64,000 nucleotides of DNA from JAPPKS01 sp963667895. Its GTDB lineage: Bacteria; Poribacteria; WGA-4E; PCPOR2b. Each line of letters starts with the position of its first letter. Positions within the stretch are counted from its first letter, which is position 1. The position numbers were made by a program, and so were the translations under genes. The stretch spans positions 2,728,001 to 2,792,000 of the forward strand of contig OZ245030.1 in assembly GCA_965223985.1 (NCBI GenBank), in the 5' to 3' direction. Positions 63,788 through 64,000 of the stretch are shown here, piece by piece. Under the pieces are notes generated by a model. It did not search any database. It had not been told where the DNA came from and worked only from the letters and a program-made list of their open reading frames with translations.

Positions 63788-64000
63788 ATGCAGAATCACC
63801 CGTATCCAAAGGCTGACGGTGTGAGAAGTATTGCACTCGGGATAATTTTCAGCCTTTTAACCTGCGGGATTTATACCCTGTATTGGAAGTATAAACAGAT
63901 AGTAACAATCAACGGATGGCTCCGGCGGGATGAGTATAGTTTTTGGCTCTGGCTCATACTCTCCATTGTGACGTGCAGTATCTTTGACATTTACTACGAA
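63788..64000 (+). CDS. DUF4234 membrane protein, cut by window end
   Basis: The visible 71 residues begin MQNHPYPKADGVRSIALGII and include the first hydrophobic segment (SIALGIIFSLLTCGIYTLYW) and the start of a second (FWLWLILSIVTCSIFDIYYE). The pattern CGIYTLYWKYKQ...IN matches DUF4234, small membrane proteins of unknown function. AAGGAGGT precedes the ATG. The C-terminus is outside the window. Confidence 0.85.
   Translation, partial: MQNHPYPKADGVRSIALGIIFSLLTCGIYTLYWKYKQIVTINGWLRRDEYSFWLWLILSIVTCSIFDIYYE

Noticed and set aside
1..64000. CRISPR array, tRNA, rRNA or insertion sequence
   Set aside because: No regularly spaced repeat, cloverleaf, rRNA motif or transposase frame with inverted ends was found. 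The only tandem array is the coding repeat at 57583-58872.

Overview
The window most resembles a genome fragment of Candidatus Poribacteria or a close relative. This is inferred from gene content, not from a marker gene: large secreted beta-propeller, dockerin and IPT proteins share a C-terminal module with the NYPNPFNPETW motif, and they sit beside a PhyH-family oxygenase, tandem solute-binding lipoproteins and an ECF sigma factor fused to carboxypeptidase-regulatory repeats. I found no rRNA, tRNA, CRISPR array or intact transposase.

Layout. 0-4.4 kb is a defence segment: a 5'-truncated AAA ATPase, a DUF4276/TOPRIM-like protein and HsdR of a type I restriction system. 4.9-6.0 kb holds a zinc alcohol dehydrogenase. 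6.8-20.8 kb is a minus-strand signalling block. In transcription order it holds a 1814-aa propeller/Ig-like envelope protein, an outer-membrane barrel plus transglutaminase-like protein, a FecR-like protein, a CHASE2 histidine kinase, an NtrC-type regulator with an altered GAFTGA loop, and a group-2 sigma-70 factor. The sigma gene is preceded by a close match to a sigma-54 promoter and, about 145 bp further upstream, a 37-bp palindrome. 20.9-23.3 kb is a WD40-cohesin-dockerin secreted protein. 23.9-28.4 kb has a decayed SRAP gene, a class III aminotransferase, a nucleoside deoxyribosyltransferase-like protein and an S9 peptidase. 28.6-32.2 kb is the ECF sigma/membrane/periplasmic fusion. 33-37.3 kb has a methyltransferase, two paralogous solute-binding lipoproteins and a barrel protein. 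37.6-44.7 kb on the plus strand carries type 4 UDG, an MFS transporter, BioD, a mannose-6-phosphate isomerase, a PhyH oxygenase and a GH42-like protein. 44.7-50.2 kb (minus) is a close-packed run of a type II methyltransferase, a PD-(D/E)XK endonuclease, hisH, a histidine kinase and an NtrC-type regulator. 50.3-54.4 kb (minus) is the riboflavin operon ribD-ribE-ribBA-ribH under an FMN riboswitch with an attenuator. 54.5-56.8 kb is a small protein plus a Rad50-like ATPase. 56.9-59.2 kb is an IPT-repeat secreted protein with five 258-bp tandem repeats. 59.5-64 kb has an Ldh-family dehydrogenase, an aldo/keto reductase, a CinA-like protein and a DUF4234 protein cut by the window end.

How the parts fit. 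The main candidate for a coherent, possibly undescribed system is the 6.8-20.8 kb block, which could relay an envelope signal through the CHASE2 kinase and bEBP to a sigma-54 promoter driving an alternative sigma factor. A second candidate is the one-protein sigma factor with a predicted membrane anchor and periplasmic repeats. Gene erosion recurs: a serpin C-terminus, two tails of one BatA-like family, a propeller fragment and an SRAP pseudogene lie between intact genes.
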